Shown here: positions 16,965 to 25,101 of the stretch, one piece after another
How positions within the stretch are numbered: the stretch's first letter is position 1
Layout of the letters: each line of letters starts with the position of its first letter
Assembly: GCF_007830515.1 (NCBI RefSeq)
Contig: NZ_VLKT01000032.1
Coordinates: 1 to 64,000, forward strand
Source: Mesorhizobium tianshanense
GTDB taxonomy: Bacteria; Pseudomonadota; Alphaproteobacteria; Rhizobiales; Rhizobiaceae
Direction of reading: 5' to 3'
Length of the DNA: 64,000 nucleotides
Notes under the pieces: model-generated
Databases searched by the model: none
Told to the model about the DNA's origin: nothing
What the model saw: only the letters and a program-made list of their open reading frames with translations
Made by a program: the position numbers and the translations under genes

Positions 16965-17876
16965 ATGTCAGACGGCAAAGATCTTTCGCTCAATGCTGTT
17001 CGGGCTTTCCTGCAGGTCGCACGCGACAACAGCGTCACCCGGGCTTCGAAAACCCTTGGCATCACCCAGAGCTCGGTGAGCCGCCACCTCGCGGTATTGG
17101 AAGAGTATTTCGGCGCCAAGCTGCTCGAACGGCACGGACGCCAGAGTCAGTTGACGGATTTCGGGCGGCTATTCGCCGATGCCGTTGCCGAGCCGCTCGA
17201 CACGATTTTCTTTACGGCAAAGCGGATGCGCCGCGGTGACGGGAAAGATGCCAAGCGGCTCGTCGTCAGGACCTCGCTCTCGACCTTTGCCTATACGCTG
17301 CTCATTCCCAATTTGAACGACTTCTCGAAGGAAATGGGCGGCGTCACGGTCGACGTCATCAGCACCCTGTCGGCCCCCGCCTCAACCGACAGCTTCGACG
17401 TGCTTCTGACCCGAGACCTGACGCTGACCGAACCGGGAGATCGATGGGATTTCTACGACGAACAACTCGTCTGCGTCGGGGCGCCCGACTGTGTCGCCGG
17501 CCGCGGGCTCGAAGCGCTGCGCACCACACCGGTGATTGCCGTCACGTCGCGGCCGGACATCCTGCCGACCTGGCTTCGCGGCATGGACCTGAAGACGTCG
17601 GACATCATCTCCGGGGCACGCTACGACCACCACTACCTGGCCCTGTCGGCGGTAACGACCGGTCAGACCTTGCTGGTCACACCCAATATCATCGTCGCGG
17701 ATCTGATCAGGCAGGGCCTCCTGGACGTGCTGCCCGGCTCGCGCGCGCCGAGCGGCATGCAGTACCGGGCCTATGCGGTCGATCGCAGTGGCAATCCGGA
17801 TCTCGCCCGCGCCTTCTGCCGTTGGCTCATTAGGCTTTGCCGGAAAAAGACCGAGGAGGAGAACACCGGGAAATAA
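16965..17876 (+). CDS. LysR-type transcriptional regulator (PalR-like position)
   Basis: This 303-aa regulator has an N-terminal winged helix-turn-helix (NAVRAFLQVARDNSVTRASK, then TQSSVSRHLAVLEEYFGAKL). The LysR substrate-binding domain starts near residue 95. The overall look is GcvA-like. I prefer ATG 16965 with AGGAAGG upstream; 16935 is an in-frame alternative. It is divergent from the uptake operon and just upstream of palB-palA, so it probably senses phosphonoalanine or its ester and activates both transcripts. A LysR-type gene also accompanies palAB in Variovorax as I recall. Confidence 0.85.
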   Translation: MSDGKDLSLNAVRAFLQVARDNSVTRASKTLGITQSSVSRHLAVLEEYFGAKLLERHGRQSQLTDFGRLFADAVAEPLDTIFFTAKRMRRGDGKDAKRLVVRTSLSTFAYTLLIPNLNDFSKEMGGVTVDVISTLSAPASTDSFDVLLTRDLTLTEPGDRWDFYDEQLVCVGAPDCVAGRGLEALRTTPVIAVTSRPDILPTWLRGMDLKTSDIISGARYDHHYLALSAVTTGQTLLVTPNIIVADLIRQGLLDVLPGSRAPSGMQYRAYAVDRSGNPDLARAFCRWLIRLCRKKTEEENTGK

Positions 17877-17998
17877 TTGCTGACCGCAACATCGCAAAAC
17901 GCGATCCTTTTGGCCGCTTTTCGCGATGCCAAAACTGGCGAGCTAAGGGCGCCTCATCTAGCTCTGGGCATAAACTCCCCTGCTTTGAGGAAAGTCCA

Positions 17999-19237
17999 TT
18001 GCCGCTACTCGCCAAAAGACTGCAGGCCGTCCGCCCCTCCCAGACAAAAGCCATGACCGCCAAGGCGAGCGCCTTGCGCGAACAAGGCGTCGATATCGTC
18101 ACACTGAGCCAGGGCGAACCGGACTTCGACACGCCAGAATCCGTCCAGCAGGCCGGCATCGCCGCCATCCTCGATGGCAAGACGCGCTATACGCCGGTCG
18201 CCGGCGTCAAGCCGCTGCGCGAGGCGATTCGGGAGAAGCTCTCGCGCGACAACGGGCTCGATTATGACATCGACCAGATCACCGTCGGCTGTGGCGCCAA
18301 GCAGATCGTCTTCAACGGCCTCTTCGCCACCCTCGATGCCGGGGACGAGGTCATCGTCCCCACGCCCTGCTGGGTGTCTTATCCGGACATGGTGCGGCTC
18401 GCCGGCGGCCAACCGGTGCTCGTCGCCTGCCACGAGCGGTCGGGTTTCAAGCTGAAGCCGGAACACCTGGAAACGGCTATCACGCCGCGCACCAAATGGC
18501 TGATGCTGAATTCGCCGAACAATCCCACCGGCGCGGTCTATTCCAAGGCCGATCTGGCCGCTCTGGCCGAGGTCCTGCGCCGACACAGCCATGTCCACGT
18601 CCTTTCCGACGATATCTATGAAAAGCTCGTCTATGACGTGCCTTTCGCGACGATGGCCGAGGCCGCGCCGGACCTCATCGACAGGGTGCTGACGGTCAAC
18701 GGCGTTTCCAAGTCCAGCGCCATGACGGGCTGGCGCCTTGGCTACGGGGCCGGTCCGAAAGACCTCATCAAGGCCATGAACACGATCGAGGGCCAGACGT
18801 CGTCGCACACCAGTTCGATCTCGCAATATGCGGCGATCGAGGCCATTGCGGGCAACCAGGACCACATCGTCGATTTCGTATCCGCCTTCCGCAAGCGCCG
18901 CGATCTCGTCGTCGAGCAGATCAATCAAGCAGAGGGCCTGAAGTGTCGCGTGCCGGACGGCGCCTTCTATGTCTTCGTCTCCTGCGTCGGTGTCATCGGC
19001 AAAGTGACCGGCAAGGGCAAGGTGATCGAGAACGACTTGGATTTCGCCATGCATCTGCTGGAAGAGTTCGGCGTCGCGGTCGTGCCCGGCAGCGGCTTCA
19101 TGGCCTCACCCTATATCCGCATTTCCTATGCCGCATCAGAGGACGAGTTGAAGCGCGCCTGTGGCCGCATTCTCGCCGCCTGCACCGCCCTGTCCGAAAG
19201 CGAGAAGACGTATGAGCAAAGCGAAGCAACTGCGTGA
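17999..19237 (+). CDS. palB: Class I aminotransferase, probable phosphonoalanine transaminase
   Basis: This 412-aa fold-type I PLP enzyme of the aspartate aminotransferase family has NSPNNPTGAVYS, VLSDDIYEKLVYD and Lys238 in NGVSKSSAMTGWRLGY. The proposed start is TTG 17999, eight bases after AGGAAAG; the frame stays open upstream but without a good ribosome site. It overlaps the hydrolase gene by 26 bp. By position it should convert phosphonoalanine to phosphonopyruvate for the next enzyme, as PalB does in Variovorax. It differs clearly from the aminotransferase at 4818, which suggests one enzyme for each direction. Confidence 0.85.
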   Translation: MPLLAKRLQAVRPSQTKAMTAKASALREQGVDIVTLSQGEPDFDTPESVQQAGIAAILDGKTRYTPVAGVKPLREAIREKLSRDNGLDYDIDQITVGCGAKQIVFNGLFATLDAGDEVIVPTPCWVSYPDMVRLAGGQPVLVACHERSGFKLKPEHLETAITPRTKWLMLNSPNNPTGAVYSKADLAALAEVLRRHSHVHVLSDDIYEKLVYDVPFATMAEAAPDLIDRVLTVNGVSKSSAMTGWRLGYGAGPKDLIKAMNTIEGQTSSHTSSISQYAAIEAIAGNQDHIVDFVSAFRKRRDLVVEQINQAEGLKCRVPDGAFYVFVSCVGVIGKVTGKGKVIENDLDFAMHLLEEFGVAVVPGSGFMASPYIRISYAASEDELKRACGRILAACTALSESEKTYEQSEATA

Positions 19238-20084
19238 CCGCATGGCCGAACTCGGCCTCGTCCACATCATGGCGGCCCATAGCCCGCTTTCGGCCGTCTT
19301 GGCCGAGGAAGCCGGGTTCGACGGGATCTGGGCCTCAGGCTTCGAGCTCTCCGCCCTCTACGGTCTGGGGGACATGAGCCTCATCTCGATGACGCAGCAC
19401 CTCGACATGCTGCGGGCGATCGCCGGCCGGTCGTCGCTGCCGATCGTCGCCGATATCGACACAGGCTACGGCAATGCGATCAATGTCATCCATGCCATCT
19501 CCGAATATGAACGCGCCGGCGCCTCGGCGGTTGTCATCGAAGACAAGACCTTCCCGAAGGTCACCAGCCTCGCCGCCGGCGGCCGCCAGGAACTCCTTCG
19601 GGTCGAGGAGTTTCAGGGCAAGATCGAGGCGGCCATCAGCACCCGCACCGACCCTAACTTCCTCGTCATCGCCCGGACAGAAGCGCTGATCGCCGGTCTC
19701 GGCGAAGAGGAGGCGCTGAAGCGCGCCAGGGCCTATGTGCAGGCCGGGGCCGACATGATCCTGATCCATTCGAAGAAAAAGGATCCGTCCGAGATCGAAA
19801 GCTTCGCGCGGGCCTGGGATGGCCATGTGCCGCTCACCATAGTGCCGAATGCCTATCCGGATCTCGACGCAACCCGCATAAATGCGCTCGGCAATATCCG
19901 CATGGTGATCTACGGCAACTACGGCATCCGCGCCGCCACGACCGCCATGCAGGACGCCTTTCGCCGCATCGTCACCGAGGGTGGCGTGCAGAACGTCCAT
20001 AAGGACATCGTCCCGGTTGAAGAAATCTTTCGGCTTCAGGGCATGGAGAGGACCGAGGCGGACGAGAAACGTTTCCTGCGGTAG
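19212..20084 (+). CDS. palA: Phosphonopyruvate hydrolase
   Basis: The enzyme cleaves the C-P bond of phosphonopyruvate to pyruvate and phosphate. At 290 aa it has the length of the Variovorax enzyme. It shares the PEP mutase fold (ADIDTGYGN for metal binding) but the active-site stretch reads EDKTFPKVTS (110-119). Thr118 stands where mutases have Asn, the known marker of hydrolases. The following GRQELLRVEEFQGKI also matches my memory of PalA. ATG 19212 lies inside palB, so the pair is coupled. This is a catabolic counterpart of the mutase at 3853 and should not be annotated as a second mutase. Confidence 0.9.
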   Translation: MSKAKQLRDRMAELGLVHIMAAHSPLSAVLAEEAGFDGIWASGFELSALYGLGDMSLISMTQHLDMLRAIAGRSSLPIVADIDTGYGNAINVIHAISEYERAGASAVVIEDKTFPKVTSLAAGGRQELLRVEEFQGKIEAAISTRTDPNFLVIARTEALIAGLGEEEALKRARAYVQAGADMILIHSKKKDPSEIESFARAWDGHVPLTIVPNAYPDLDATRINALGNIRMVIYGNYGIRAATTAMQDAFRRIVTEGGVQNVHKDIVPVEEIFRLQGMERTEADEKRFLR

Positions 20085-20256
20085 GTCGACTTCTGGAAGG
20101 GGGAAGCGCGGATGATACGGCAATGGTCGAAACGAGGATTATTGCGGGTGGGCGGCCCAGCCTGGCCGAGGTGACGAACAAACACATGCGGCGCAAAAGG
20201 CCGCTGTCGACTGCGTTCAACGCGGTCGTTAGCACATACTCCAAGGAGGAACCGAT

Positions 20257-20758
20257 ATGGAAATCATGAAATTGTCTGAGCAACTGATCGAGAAATCTCC
20301 GGAAACACTCCAATGGCTGCTTCTTATTGCGGTTATTGCCCCATTTATCAATAACAGCGATAAAAGGGGCCGCGTTTGTTTTGACCGATCCGAGGGTTCA
20401 TGAAGCCGGCCGGATCGTCAAGAATGTAGTTCGAATCATTTTTGTTGAAATGAAGAGAAAGACAGTTTCCAAATTTGACGACTCGCGCAGGCCACCATCA
20501 GGAATTCAACGTGTTGTATCGACATTTTGGTTGTTTGTCGGTTCATTCAGCTTACTAATTATGTCTATTTACTTTATCACCTTTGCGGTGTCTCTCGGGG
20601 TTCTAATGGCATTGAAGCCCGACATTCCGCTTTCTGCGATGAGTACCGGTCTTGTGATCGTGCTGTTTTTGTGCTGGCTAGGCCGGGCCTTGTGGGTTCA
20701 CGGCGCCGATGAAATTCGCGGATGGCTTCTGTCCAGGAACGGAAGGGACAAACCGTAA
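20257..20758 (+). pseudogene. Small membrane protein, apparently frameshifted
   Basis: ATG 20257 has an excellent AAGGAGGAACC ribosome site and opens MEIMKLSEQLIEKSPETL with a hydrophobic helix. The frame soon ends near 20403. An overlapping frame (20327-20758) carries a basic segment, two hydrophobic helices and VHGADEIRGWLLSRNG. The two together look like one small membrane protein broken by a frameshift. I do not recognise the family. Confidence 0.4.
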
Positions 20759-20895
20759 TTTGTGAAATCAGAGAAATGAGAAAAGAGATTGCGGGACGAG
20801 AGGCGGCCGCGGGGAAGGGTCCAGAAGGGCTGAAGATGATAGTGACATCGAGAGGATGAGCCGCCCTCCAGCCCGACGAGGCTCAAGGAGCCCGC

Positions 20896-21325
20896 CATGA
20901 ACCTCTCCACCCCCGATCCGCAAGATTTATCAAGGCGTCGCCGACCGGCATCAGATGTTCCGCATGTTCGATCGTCATGCCCAGCGCCCGAATCGCTGGC
21001 ACGACGATGCCGGCCCGCTCTATGCGGGCGAAGGGATTTCGCCCGATCCGGGACATGACTACATGCAGGAAATCCTGCCGCCGCTCTGGATGCGCCACGA
21101 CATGTTCGCCGTGCGCGAGTTCCTCACCGGCTCGATCACCAGCATCTTCTTCACGCTGACGATCGATGGGCGCGTCCGCCATTTCCACGGTTATTGCGGC
21201 CTGTTCGAGCGGGGTTCCCCCGATCGCAGAAGGCGGCGATCATCGAGCGCGAGTCCAGGCCCGTGAAGGCGATGACACGCGCGGAGCGCCTCGAGCACAT
21301 TTGGTCGAGCACGCATGACGACTAT
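20896..21325 (+). pseudogene. DUF1419 family protein, frameshifted
   Basis: After a frameshift close to ATG 20896, the frame reads MFRMFDRHAQRPNRWHDDAG, then PPLWMRHDMFAVREFLTG and HGYCGLF. It shifts again to IERESRPVKAMTRAERLEHIW. I recognise this as a DUF1419 protein, a family seen mainly on rhizobial plasmids and of unknown function. At least two frameshifts make it a pseudogene. Confidence 0.6.
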
Positions 21326-21469
21326 CGTGGCCGGCACACGATCGCCGTGCTCTTTTACGGAGGCCGGCAAGGCACGGTACTGAAGATGCTCAAAACTGGC
21401 TCACGGACGCGGAGATCGCCGCCAAGCTGCCGGTGCATCTGCGCTACCTCCCCGACGCGATCGCGGCCT

Positions 21470-21690
21470 GACCTGGCCACACTCCGATTACAACACTGCG
21501 CGGCCGCACTCGCAGATCGCCTGGCAGACGCCGGACGACTTCGCCAGCACCTTCACCCCGCGACGGTCGCTCGCGCTGCGCTACGCCAACGGCTCCGCGC
21601 AAGCGCCCGTCGCTTCACCCGCCCAGCAGGGCAAAACCAACGCCGGAAACGAACTCAGAACTGGATAGAAACTGGGGGCAACGTCAGGGC
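21470..21690 (+). pseudogene. IS3-family transposase OrfB, C-terminal remnant
   Basis: The reading YNTARPHSQIAWQTPDDFA, then FTPRRSLALRYANGSA and a stop at about 21667 is the conserved tail of an IS3-family OrfB. Only the last 65-70 codons remain. The GGGGGCAACGTCAGGG just after the stop resembles the end of such elements. Confidence 0.65.
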
Positions 21691-21739
21691 CAATCGCCGT
21701 CCGGAGACCGTACCACGACTTTTTCAATAATATCGGCAC

Positions 21740-22297
21740 CATAGGGGGGCAATCGAGTCGTCCTGCCTATCGGTCAGGAGCTGCCGTGGCTGGGAACGAG
21801 CTCTGGATCGAAGTAACCGTATTAGTGGGATTGAGCAAGCGAGCGGTGGCCTCACATACAGGCTCGCCGCCGCAGCGGGCGTGGCCTGACCCAGAAGAAG
21901 CGCTTGGATGTATCTGTGCGGCGCTTTGAGGTAAGCAGGAACCCGGTTACCTTAAACTCATGATAACCAATTGATTTCGCGAAGCAATTTCTTTTTCGCT
22001 CGAAACATCTACCGTCAGACATACCGTCAAAAATTCGGGCTTTGATTTCATCGATAATTTCGTAGTTCGCGGATTCGTTGCCGTCGCAGACTATCGATAG
22101 GATCGGTCGACATTTGGTGGGCCGATCAACTGGTTTCTGACAATGCCACCCCTTGATCCTACTGAGAAAATGTTCTGACTGAGTGCATAGAAGGCGCGCC
22201 CGAGGCGCATGTGCTCAATGATCAACACCCCGTCTTGACGGGACGCGAGAACAAAGCGAATACATTCAAAGAAAGTTTGGGGAGGCAGCGATTGCCT
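21740..22297. other. Gene-free stretch upstream of the Wadjet operon
   Basis: About 560 bp with no convincing reading frame. Part of it is more AT-rich than its surroundings (around 21950-22090). It must contain the Wadjet promoter, but I could not pick a clear -35/-10 pair, and there is no NifA-type site. Confidence 0.4.
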
Positions 22298-23815
22298 ATG
22301 TACATTGCGAATGACCCGGCGGATCTATTTCGTCACGTGAGCGCCGAGAAGGCCGCATTCTACCGCTGCATCATGGATGTCTTCGCGGCGGCCAAGCGGC
22401 AATATCGTTTGCAGTTGAGGTCGGACGAAGTGCTTGCCGAAGCTCGGTGGCCGGACGGGCCGCCACGCATCGAGGAAGTCAACACGGCGCTCGGCCAGCT
22501 TGCGGAATGGGGCAATCTCGAATCGCATCCGGATACCGCGCGGGTTTCCAGCCTCAGCGACTTCTATCGCGCGCGCTTCCTCTACCGGCTGTCGCAGGGC
22601 GGCGAGGCCGTGGAATCGGCCTTGGCGGTGTTTGTACAGACCTTGCAGCGCCGCGCTGAGCTGCAAACGGTGGCGCTCGAGGACATAGCGAGCCGACTGC
22701 AGGCACTTCAGGCGCTGGCCGAAGCAACCGAACCCGACGCGGCCAAGATCCATGAAACACTGCGGGACCTTGTGCGTGTCTTCGAAAGTCTGGCCGAGAA
22801 CGCGCAGGCGTTCATGGCCGGCGTCGCGCGCAGCATCGAGCTGCAGCAAGCCGATGCAGGGGCGGTCGCAAACTACAAGAAGCGGCTGATCGACTATCTG
22901 GAGCGCTTCATGGGTGATCTGGTGCGCCGTTCCGACACCATCGCACGCCTCATCCTGGCTTTGGAGCAGGGCATCGACGCCCTGCTTGGACAGGTGGCCG
23001 AGCGCGAATCGCGGGACGCGGCTCCCGGCGGCGCGCAGGATCAGGCCGATGCGCGGAAAGCCTACCTGCAAGCCTGGCGAGAACGCTGGAAGGGTCTGCG
23101 CGGCTGGTTTCTCAGCACCGGCCACGAGCCGCCGCAAGCCGAGCTGTTGCGGGCGCGGGCACGATCGGCCATCCCCCAGCTTCTGGCTGCTATCGCTGCG
23201 CTCAACGAGCGGCGCAGCGGCCGCAGCGATCGCTCTGCCGACTTCCGCCTGCTCGCCGGCTGGTTTGCCGCCTGCGCAGACAACGGCGAGGCGCACCGGC
23301 TTGCGCGGGCTGCCTTCGCTCTCAATCCGGCGCGGCATTTCTCGCTCAACGCCAGCGCGGAAGAGCTGCCGGCCAGCACCTCCTGGGCCGACGCCCCGCC
23401 GCTCAGGATTCACCCGCGTTTGCGCGAATATGGCGAAGCGGCCCCGCGCGGACCGCTGCCGCGCGTGCGAGACCGCGCCGAAGAGCGCGCGTTCCTGGCG
23501 CTTCAGCTCGCGGAGGAATCACAGCAGGTGGAAGCGGCGCGCAAGCGTCTCGCCACTAGCCGCCCGGCGCGGCTTTCGGATCTGGGGGAACTCGACATGC
23601 ATGCCTTCGGTCTGTTCCTTGGCCTGCTCGGGGAGACACTGGCCGAACAAGCCGGGCCGGAGACGCCGGTGGAACGTCAGACCAGCGACGGCTTGCTGCA
23701 CATCCACCTGAAGCCGCTTGCCCCCGACAGCCGCGCCACGATCGACACGCCGCATGGGGTCTTTGCCGGGCGCGACCATCTGATCACCATCACCCCCTTG
23801 CAGGACGGTCGATGA
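22298..23815 (+). CDS. jetA: Wadjet protein JetA (DUF2397 / TIGR02677)
   Basis: This 505-aa kleisin-like subunit of the Wadjet anti-plasmid complex corresponds to MukF. It is mostly helical with coiled-coil stretches (for example the LQALQALAEATEP region). The start MYIANDPADLFRHVSAEKA is characteristic, and GGGAGG precedes ATG 22298. It forms a four-gene unit with the next three genes, each overlapping by 4 bp. In the complex it should bridge the SMC heads. Confidence 0.85.
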   Translation: MYIANDPADLFRHVSAEKAAFYRCIMDVFAAAKRQYRLQLRSDEVLAEARWPDGPPRIEEVNTALGQLAEWGNLESHPDTARVSSLSDFYRARFLYRLSQGGEAVESALAVFVQTLQRRAELQTVALEDIASRLQALQALAEATEPDAAKIHETLRDLVRVFESLAENAQAFMAGVARSIELQQADAGAVANYKKRLIDYLERFMGDLVRRSDTIARLILALEQGIDALLGQVAERESRDAAPGGAQDQADARKAYLQAWRERWKGLRGWFLSTGHEPPQAELLRARARSAIPQLLAAIAALNERRSGRSDRSADFRLLAGWFAACADNGEAHRLARAAFALNPARHFSLNASAEELPASTSWADAPPLRIHPRLREYGEAAPRGPLPRVRDRAEERAFLALQLAEESQQVEAARKRLATSRPARLSDLGELDMHAFGLFLGLLGETLAEQAGPETPVERQTSDGLLHIHLKPLAPDSRATIDTPHGVFAGRDHLITITPLQDGR

Positions 23816-25101
23816 AGGCGGCGAATGGTTCCAACGACAGTCGCGGCATCGGCCTCCTGCAGCAGCGCTTCCAGCGCGAGGAGTTTTGCGTCTGCGTGCG
23901 CGCCCTGCTGATGACGCCGTTGATAGGCCCGGCGCATGAGGATTTCGCCGCCATACGCCGCCAGGCCGAAGCATTGCGCGAATGGTTTTCTCGCGAGACG
24001 GGCTGGATACTGCAGGTCGAGCGGGAGGGCGCGCGCCTCTACAAGCGGCCCGGAAACCTGACCGACGCCATGCGCGGCATCCCTGGCTACGATCGCCGGC
24101 GCTACGTGCTGCTTTGCCTGGCCTGCGCGGTTCTCGAACGCGCCGACCCGCAGATCACTTTGCGCCTGCTGGGAGAGAGGCTGCTTGAACTCGCCGCCGA
24201 GCCGACGCTCGACTTCACCTTCGCGCTCGAGGCGCAACACGAGCGGCGCGAACTCGTTTCGGTGTGCCGGACATTGCTGAGCCTCGGAGTGTTGCACCGC
24301 GTGGCCGGCGACGAAGACACGTTCGTGCAGGCCGGAGGCGATCAGGCGGATGCGCTCTACGACGTGCAGCGCCGCATGCTTGCCGGCATGCTGGCGTCGG
24401 TGCGTGGCCCCTCCACCTGGACGCCGGAAGAGGCGCCGGCAACGCTCGAAGAGCGGCTGTGCGCCCTGGTCGGCGAACATGTGGCGGACAGCGAGGAAGG
24501 TCGGCGCACGGCGCTGCGCCACCAGCTCGCACGCCGGCTTCTCGACGATCCGGTTGTCTATGTCGAGACGTTGGACCCGGAAGCCCGTGCGTACTTCTTC
24601 AACCAGCGCGGAGCGATGGCCGCTCGCCTGTGCGACGCCGCCGGCCTGGTGGCGGAACAGCGCGCGGAAGGGCTGGCGCTGGTCGACGAGGCCGGTCTGC
24701 TGACCGACGTGGCAATGCCGGCCGAAGGCACCGACGCCCATGTAACACTGCTTGTCGCAGAGTATCTGGCCGCCGGGCAAAGGCAGCGGCGAGCCGATGG
24801 CGGCGACACGGCGCAGGCCTTCGCCCGGGATATCCACGAGCATGATATTGCCGGCTTCCTGCACGAGGCCAAGGCGCAGTACGGCCGTTACTGGCGCAAA
24901 TCGGCACGCGAGCCAGGCGCCGAACGCGAACTCGCCGCCATCGCGATCGAGCGATTGGAAAAACTGCAGCTGGCGGTGCGGGAAGCCGGTGCCGTACATC
25001 CACTGCCGGCGCTCGCGCGCTTCGCGTTGGGTGAAGCTGAGATCCGCGAAACTCGCAATGCACCGACAGCAGACGTCGGCTTTCGGTTCGAACCGACATG
25101 A
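23812..25101 (+). CDS. jetB: Wadjet protein JetB (DUF2398 / TIGR02678)
   Basis: This 429-aa MukE-like winged-helix subunit starts by ATGA overlap with jetA. It contains the family stretch RPGNLTDAMRGIPGYDRRRY followed by helical repeats, and GFLHEAKAQYGRYWRK near the end. It should bind the kleisin and DNA within the SMC complex. Confidence 0.85.
   Translation: MKAANGSNDSRGIGLLQQRFQREEFCVCVRALLMTPLIGPAHEDFAAIRRQAEALREWFSRETGWILQVEREGARLYKRPGNLTDAMRGIPGYDRRRYVLLCLACAVLERADPQITLRLLGERLLELAAEPTLDFTFALEAQHERRELVSVCRTLLSLGVLHRVAGDEDTFVQAGGDQADALYDVQRRMLAGMLASVRGPSTWTPEEAPATLEERLCALVGEHVADSEEGRRTALRHQLARRLLDDPVVYVETLDPEARAYFFNQRGAMAARLCDAAGLVAEQRAEGLALVDEAGLLTDVAMPAEGTDAHVTLLVAEYLAAGQRQRRADGGDTAQAFARDIHEHDIAGFLHEAKAQYGRYWRKSAREPGAERELAAIAIERLEKLQLAVREAGAVHPLPALARFALGEAEIRETRNAPTADVGFRFEPT

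Noticed and set aside
19335-20123. Open frame antisense to palA
   Set aside because: Mirror of codon bias in palA; composition and lack of domains argue against a gene.
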